From Bacteroides sp. (lineage in GTDB: Bacteria > Bacteroidota > Bacteroidia > Bacteroidales > Bacteroidaceae), in NCBI GenBank assembly GCA_030151885.1, contig JASLCG010000066.1, forward strand, positions 1 to 11,126: DNA of 11,126 bases, in the 5' to 3' direction. Of this stretch, positions 7,046-11,126 are shown one piece after another. The position numbers and the translations under genes were made by a program. The notes beneath the pieces are model-generated. The model was given only the letters and a program-made list of their open reading frames with translations. It did no database searches and was not told the origin of the DNA. Position 1 is the first letter of the stretch. Each line of letters starts with the position of its first letter.

Positions 7046-8830
7046 TTAGTTAATAACTTCTATTTGCTCACGAACAAGCCATGGTAAAATTTCAACCTCA
7101 TAAGAAACCCAAATTTCATCTGAATCAATTGGCTTTTCTGGAGTTTCTGGATCAGGATCTACTGGTGTAGGATCTTTTGGATCTACTGGTGTAGTTGGCA
7201 CAGTAGGTAAGCCTGGACCGACAGGAGGAATTATAACTGGTGTACCTGGACGATTAATAGCATCTACCTTAACTTTATAGAAGTTATTACGTACAACACC
7301 ATATTTTCCATAAGCATTTTTATTACCCGCATCATACTTAAAATGTTTGATGTATAGTGGGTAGTAGTTATCACCACCTTTGTAGTAGTTTAAGTTACTA
7401 ATTGAGAAAGCTTTATTATCGCCACCAACTTTGAACTCAATACCAATTGAAGTAATTTCATCTTGAGTAAGTTTTACACTAGCAATTTTACCATCCTCTG
7501 TTGATGTTTTTTCTACTATAGCTTGTAAAGCTTCTAAATCTTTAAACTTTACAATATCCAAATGTTTGTATTTCTCAACAAATTCTGGTTTTTCTGATTT
7601 TGCTTCTAACCCTTGAATATAGGCAGATAAGAAAACCATATTTTTAATTTCGTTTGTAAAGCTAGGTGTTAACCCTTCTACTGACTCATTCCAGTCTAAC
7701 ATTAAAGCTTTAACTACATTGTCATGAAAATCTTTCTCAGCCATTGCAATACCAGCATAACTAACCCAGTCGTCAGTATTAGATATTGATAAACTTTTAG
7801 GAGTATAACCAGCTTTTAATACAACACGTGTAGCCTGACTTTGAAGAACATTTTCTTTACCTCCATCGAAAGTATTTTCTATAACATAATCAAAGTCTTT
7901 GTTAACCTTATTACCGTCATCAAAAGTCTCTAAAGTATAATAATTAAAATACTTTCCTAAAAGATCCAATCTCTCATTGTAGCTTTTCTTTCCAGACAAG
8001 TCTATTGGATTAAAGTTTGGATCTTTTGCATAACGATACGCTCTAGGTGTAGAATTCATAGCTGGATTTTTATGATCAACCACTTCATAACTACCATCTT
8101 GAGCAGGAGCTAAATGTCTCATCACATATGTACTCTTATTTTCAACATCAAGAATCCAACCTCTAGCATCAACTAAAGCTACGTCACTACTTAGGTTATC
8201 ATTAGTCTCAACTATTACCTTAGCCAAAACCCTATCCACCTGTACATTTAAAGGACTTTTTTCAGCATCTTCCTTGCTTGATTTTAATTCAGATGCCAAA
8301 AGGTTTACTACTCCCTGAGAGTTAGACATAACAAAACCTTTATCCTTAAAATTAGTTGGTTTTACATTTTCCAAAGCTGTCTCTAACTCTGCAAACAAAG
8401 AACCCTCTTTAGTTTTTTCAATAATATCAGATGTTGCGTTTAGAATTACTGCAACTTGATAATTTTGTTTTTTTACATCAATTGCTTTAGTTGCAAATTT
8501 TTTAAGTGTATTAACTCCACTAGTAGCCAAATCACCAGACAGTTGGTCTCCTGTAGAACTTATGGCAAAATCTTGTGATTTTTCAACCCTACCGTTTGCA
8601 TACATTACTACTCTTACACCATTTATTTTCTGCTCTTCTGCAGTTCCATAATCAACTTTTTCAGAACCTCCAGAACGAGTAAAAATATGGTCTCCTAAAT
8701 TTACTGTAAACGATGCGTATGCATCTCCGTGCTCTGAACTATTTTTACCTTGCTCGATGCTATCATCACTAGAGCATGCCGTAAAACTCAGAGCAGCCAA
8801 ACTTGAAAATAATAAATTTCTTAACTTCAT
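7046..8830 (-). CDS. Major fimbrial shaft subunit, Mfa1-like fimbrillin
   Basis: Polymerising shaft protein of a type V fimbria, 594 residues (P. gingivalis Mfa1 is about 563). A signal peptide with SFTAC gives lipidated Cys19, the only cysteine. The strand FTVNLGDHIF is followed by Arg52 in FTRSGG. This matches the place where Arg-gingipain trims FimA and Mfa1 to open the groove for donor-strand exchange. The C-terminus has the order seen in Mfa1: VVRNNFYKVKV (512-522), a proline-rich insert (528-567, 15 prolines in 40 residues), then the final strand VSYEVEILPWLVREQIEVIN. That last segment probably holds the donor strand. The gene is first in the operon, as fimA and mfa1 are. An A-rich leader precedes the ATG, with no Shine-Dalgarno site, as is usual in Bacteroidota. 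Sequence outside the N- and C-termini diverges from Mfa1, so I leave the symbol blank. Confidence 0.92.
   Translation of the reverse strand: MKLRNLLFSSLAALSFTACSSDDSIEQGKNSSEHGDAYASFTVNLGDHIFTRSGGSEKVDYGTAEEQKINGVRVVMYANGRVEKSQDFAISSTGDQLSGDLATSGVNTLKKFATKAIDVKKQNYQVAVILNATSDIIEKTKEGSLFAELETALENVKPTNFKDKGFVMSNSQGVVNLLASELKSSKEDAEKSPLNVQVDRVLAKVIVETNDNLSSDVALVDARGWILDVENKSTYVMRHLAPAQDGSYEVVDHKNPAMNSTPRAYRYAKDPNFNPIDLSGKKSYNERLDLLGKYFNYYTLETFDDGNKVNKDFDYVIENTFDGGKENVLQSQATRVVLKAGYTPKSLSISNTDDWVSYAGIAMAEKDFHDNVVKALMLDWNESVEGLTPSFTNEIKNMVFLSAYIQGLEAKSEKPEFVEKYKHLDIVKFKDLEALQAIVEKTSTEDGKIASVKLTQDEITSIGIEFKVGGDNKAFSISNLNYYKGGDNYYPLYIKHFKYDAGNKNAYGKYGVVRNNFYKVKVDAINRPGTPVIIPPVGPGLPTVPTTPVDPKDPTPVDPDPETPEKPIDSDEIWVSYEVEILPWLVREQIEVIN
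7155..7194 (-). repeat. In-frame direct repeat coding the proline-rich linker
   Basis: The 16-bp sequence GGATCTACTGGTGTAG occurs at 7155-7170 and again at 7179-7194, a 24-bp period. On the coding strand it encodes two copies of TPVDP in the proline-rich insert of the shaft protein. Because the period is a multiple of three, gain or loss of a unit would keep the reading frame. Confidence 0.8.
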
Positions 8831-9141
8831 GATTTATTTAATATTATTAATTTAAAGGCAAACACTTTTACCTAAAAACATAAAGAACAACACTAGACAG
8901 TGTAATGTCTACTCAACTTACTTTTATTTTTTTTAATATTTAATTCTATCTATTCTATATCTGAGCCACAAATATCAGGACAAAAACTTCAAACATCATA
9001 ACAAATTGTACATAAAAGTTTACAAAATCATCATTTTAGTTTTTTTAATATTTTTAAAAAATGTATTATTAAAGAATATATATTTACTACTAAACCTTAT
9101 AGAAAGACACAACAAACAACCATAAACACCTATATACAAGG

Positions 9142-9161
9142 TTATTAAATTAATTTAATAA
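9142..9161. promoter_or_regulatory. Perfect 20-bp palindrome, possible operator
   Basis: TTATTAAATTAATTTAATAA is a perfect inverted repeat with no central spacer. It is partly overlapped by direct copies of AAGGT at 9138-9142 and 9160-9164, which start 22 bp (about two helix turns) apart. It lies 312 bp upstream of the shaft gene and 414 bp upstream of the exporter gene. A dimeric regulator could bind here, but the sequence is only A and T in an AT-rich region, so function is uncertain. Confidence 0.35.
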
Positions 9162-9543
9162 GGTAACAACTAATATTACATCAATATATATTATTGCCAG
9201 TTCAGTAAAAATAAAGTAGTGTTGCCAAAAGTGAAAAAATAGAATAAAAATATTTCAGACTGCACAAACCATTCATTTTATTAGCCATTTCATTATACAT
9301 ATACCCTCTTTTGATTAAAAATCATAAGTTATTAAGAGATAACTGTATTGTGATAAATACATATTATCAGGACAATCTTAATAATTTATTTAAATAATGA
9401 GAAAGAATACGTGTAAGACGACCATTAATTATTTTCAATACACACTAATAAAACCAATCAAACAACAATTGCTAAAACCATACACTATACCGATTCATCC
9501 AAATGTTCGCTGCTAATAAAAAGGGAATACAATTTTTTCTTAA

Positions 9544-9551
9544 TATCTTTG
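9544..9551 (+). promoter_or_regulatory. Candidate -7 promoter element for the ThrE genes
   Basis: TATCTTTG matches the Bacteroidota -7 consensus TAnnTTTG exactly and ends 24 bases before the ATG at 9576. Transcription would start near 9557, leaving a leader of about 20 bases. No TTTG is found at the usual 19-21 bp upstream spacing, so the -33 element is weak or absent. Confidence 0.55.
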
Positions 9552-9575
9552 TATATAAACAAAGATCAATAAATC

Positions 9576-10364
9576 ATGTCTCACAACAGTATGATTACTA
9601 TTTCGGCACAGCGTTTAGCCAATCTTGTTCTTGATATAGCAACTTATCTAATCGCATCTGGTGCACATTGTGGCCGTGTAAATAGAAATATTAACCGCAT
9701 AGCGAATGTATGGAACTTTGATATTCATCTTGACCTCACATTTAAAGGAGTACTTACTACAGTAAAGGATAGAAGTAACCCTAAAAATGTAGTTACTAGA
9801 TACAAAGAGACGCCTCCACACAGTATACATTTAAATATACTATCCCAAATCTCTGCATTATCATGGCGAGTTCATGATGAAAAACTAAGTATAGACGAAG
9901 TGGAAAAGCTATATAGTAATATCAAAAAGATAAAAGCTTACAATACATTAACTGTAGCTATAGCCGTAGCCCTATCCTGCGCAGGTTTATGTCTATTTTC
10001 CTTTGGGGACTACAAAAATGCTCTAGTAGCTTTTATTGCTGCTTTTTCTGGTTATCTAGTGCGTGCATTCATGTCTAAAATAAAGTTTAATACTATTATT
10101 TATATTACAGCAGCTGCATTTGTAACAACCCTAATTACAGGTTTTGCTGCTAAATTTAGTATTGGAAGAGCTCCCGAAGCAGCTATTGCAACAGCAGTAC
10201 TATACTTAATACCGGGTGTGCCCCTTATAAATTCTGTTATTGACCTTATTGAAGGATATATCTCCTCCTCAATAAACAGAATGCTATTTAGTGGTTTCAT
10301 CTTACTCTGTATAGCCACAGGAATGACACTTTGCATCACACTTATTGGTATCAATAATTTCTAA
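9576..10364 (+). CDS. Threonine/serine exporter family protein, ThrE N-terminal half (DUF1212)
   Basis: Inner-membrane component of a ThrE-type exporter, which in Corynebacterium glutamicum expels threonine and serine. Its 262 residues correspond to the N-terminal half of the single-chain ThrE (about 489 residues). A soluble region (1-120) begins with LANLVLDIATYLIASGAHCGRV, characteristic of the DUF1212 family. It is followed by about five hydrophobic segments near 122-143, 148-166, 171-193, 202-223 and 236-258. LIPGVPLINSVID (211-223) is a conserved membrane motif of the family. The ATG at 9576 follows a good -7 promoter element; a second Met at residue 6 is possible but would not change the domain. 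The next gene supplies the missing C-terminal half 12 bases downstream. The substrate is inferred from family membership only. Confidence 0.9.
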   Translation: MSHNSMITISAQRLANLVLDIATYLIASGAHCGRVNRNINRIANVWNFDIHLDLTFKGVLTTVKDRSNPKNVVTRYKETPPHSIHLNILSQISALSWRVHDEKLSIDEVEKLYSNIKKIKAYNTLTVAIAVALSCAGLCLFSFGDYKNALVAFIAAFSGYLVRAFMSKIKFNTIIYITAAAFVTTLITGFAAKFSIGRAPEAAIATAVLYLIPGVPLINSVIDLIEGYISSSINRMLFSGFILLCIATGMTLCITLIGINNF

Positions 10365-10376
10365 AATTAAGAAAGC

Positions 10377-10889
10377 ATGACAGATTTAACAATACTCAAT
10401 ATATTAAGAGATTTTAGCATAGCCTTTATAGTTGGTTTCTGCTGGGCAGTCTTATTTGGAACCTCCAAAAAGGTACTTTATATAGCAGGGCTACTTGGTG
10501 GTATGGGGCACTCTTTACGTTTTGTTCTAATACAGTTACAATTCGGATTAATTTCTTCTACACTAGCTGCTTCAGTTTTAATTGGATTCATAGGTATATT
10601 CGCAGCTAGATGCGTTGATCAGCCCCCTGTCGTATTCACAATGCCAGCATGTATTACCATGATTCCAGGAATGTATGCTTATCGTACTATGGTAGCAGGT
10701 ATTAAAAGTACCGATTACAATTACATAATCAATGACCCTACCGTACTGCCAGAAATGTTACACAATTTTATGCTTACAATTTCACTGCTATTTACACTTG
10801 CTATAGGGATAAGTATAAGCGTTTTACTATTCCGAAAAGAGAGTTCAAGACATGTTTTTAATGCCATTACAAACAACCATGAGAAATAG
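10377..10889 (+). CDS. Threonine/serine exporter family protein, ThrE C-terminal half (DUF3815/ThrE_2)
   Basis: Partner membrane subunit of the split ThrE-type exporter, 170 residues. It is almost wholly hydrophobic, with about five segments near 12-28, 33-52, 57-78, 84-103 and 129-151. TMIPGMYAYRTM (94-105) carries the Pro-Gly motif that mirrors the PGVP motif of the upstream protein, consistent with the two halves being structurally related. The length fits the DUF3815 (ThrE_2) family. The start follows the upstream stop by 12 bases, with a purine-rich stretch (AAGAAAG) before the ATG, so the two are almost certainly co-transcribed. Two-gene versions are common in Bacteroidota, so this is not a broken single gene. 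No clear terminator was found downstream. Confidence 0.88.
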   Translation: MTDLTILNILRDFSIAFIVGFCWAVLFGTSKKVLYIAGLLGGMGHSLRFVLIQLQFGLISSTLAASVLIGFIGIFAARCVDQPPVVFTMPACITMIPGMYAYRTMVAGIKSTDYNYIINDPTVLPEMLHNFMLTISLLFTLAIGISISVLLFRKESSRHVFNAITNNHEK

Positions 10890-11029
10890 TACTTCTACAA
10901 TAGTAAAACATCACTTAATCTTTTAAAGCTAAATAGCTGATATTTAATTCATAAATCACTATCCACATAATAGATAGACAGGAATACGCAAAACTCTGAT
11001 AATAATAGACTACTAGCTTCAATCCTAAT

Positions 11030-11054
11030 TAGCTTTAGTTTAAATTATAAGCTA
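11030..11054 (+). repeat. Weak hairpin downstream of the ThrE genes
   Basis: TAGCTT (11030-11035) and AAGCTA (11049-11054) could form a 6-bp stem around a 13-base loop about 140 bases after the second exporter gene. No T-run follows. It is the best inverted repeat I could find in 10890-11126, and it is not convincing as a terminator. Confidence 0.2.
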
Positions 11055-11126
11055 TGCATATTCAATAATATTCACTATCAGTCATATAGCTTACAGCTTT
11101 TAAACAGATATAATATCAGCGACAAT

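Larger units (their letters stand above)
8831..9575. promoter_or_regulatory. Divergent AT-rich intergenic region between fimbrial operon and ThrE genes
   Basis: This 745-bp non-coding stretch must hold the promoters of both transcripts. On the plus strand a good -7 element lies just before the exporter genes (listed separately). On the minus strand I find no exact TAnnTTTG. The nearest matches are GATGTTTG (8997-8990) and GATATTTG (8976-8969), neither with a well-spaced TTTG at -33, so the fimbrial promoter is not located. A 20-bp palindrome sits near the centre at 9142-9161. I saw no pair of longer inverted repeats that would suggest an invertible promoter, and no open reading frame of note. 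Confidence 0.6.

Noticed and set aside
9194..9227. Direct repeat of TTGCCA spaced 28 bp apart
   Set aside because: Only six bases long and not conserved beyond the hexamer; expected by chance at this scale.
8831..9575. Invertible promoter controlling phase variation of the fimbriae
   Set aside because: Bacteroidales surface structures are often controlled this way, but I found no pair of separated long inverted repeats here and no adjacent recombinase gene. Only a single compact palindrome is present.
9648..9830. 60-codon minus-strand open frame
   Set aside because: Antisense to the ThrE N-terminal gene, which has clear family motifs; no independent evidence of coding.
10100..10354. 84-codon minus-strand open frame
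   Set aside because: Antisense to the membrane segments of the ThrE N-terminal gene; no family match.
9576..10889. Frameshifted single ThrE gene
   Set aside because: Each half has its own start, a complete domain and a 12-base gap between them. The two-gene form is usual in Bacteroidota, so this is not a pseudogene.

Overview
The window looks like a low-GC (roughly one third G+C) member of the Bacteroidota, most likely order Bacteroidales. The evidence is a complete type V (FimA/Mfa1-type) fimbrial gene cluster, lipoprotein signal peptides on all of its subunits, few recognisable Shine-Dalgarno sites, and a TAnnTTTG-type -7 promoter element. The species cannot be named from this sequence.

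Layout: positions 1-428 are non-coding and AT-rich. They hold two modest hairpins and, at 374-404, a strong intrinsic terminator for the fimbrial operon. Positions 8830 down to 429 (minus strand) carry five closely spaced genes. In transcription order these are a Mfa1-like major shaft fimbrillin (8830-7046), a FimB/Mfa2-type anchor and length regulator (6951-6001), and three accessory/tip subunits (5993-4458, 4443-2119 and about 2111-429). A hairpin lies in the 94-bp gap after the shaft gene; all later junctions are 7-14 nt. Positions 8831-9575 form a 745-bp divergent intergenic region with a perfect 20-bp AT-only palindrome. Positions 9576-10889 (plus strand) encode a two-gene ThrE-type threonine/serine exporter. 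Positions 10890-11126 hold no gene that I can see.

How the fimbrial genes probably work together (family knowledge plus inference): each subunit is exported as a lipoprotein, flipped to the cell surface, and trimmed by an arginine-directed protease so that donor-strand polymerisation can occur. The anchor keeps its lipid and holds the fibre in the outer membrane. The three accessory proteins form the distal tip complex. The 774-residue protein ends in a lectin-like (FISUMP/DUF1566-like) domain closed by its only two non-signal cysteines, which makes it the best candidate adhesin. Gene number and protein sizes resemble the fimABCDE arrangement of Porphyromonas gingivalis, whereas the proline-rich C-terminal insert of the shaft protein is a Mfa1 trait.

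The window is therefore best read as a variant of a known system. I see no CRISPR array, insertion sequence, RNA gene or clearly new enzymatic system. The most interesting points are the lectin-like tip, the mosaic fim/mfa character, the repeat-built linker, the hairpin after the shaft gene and the palindrome.
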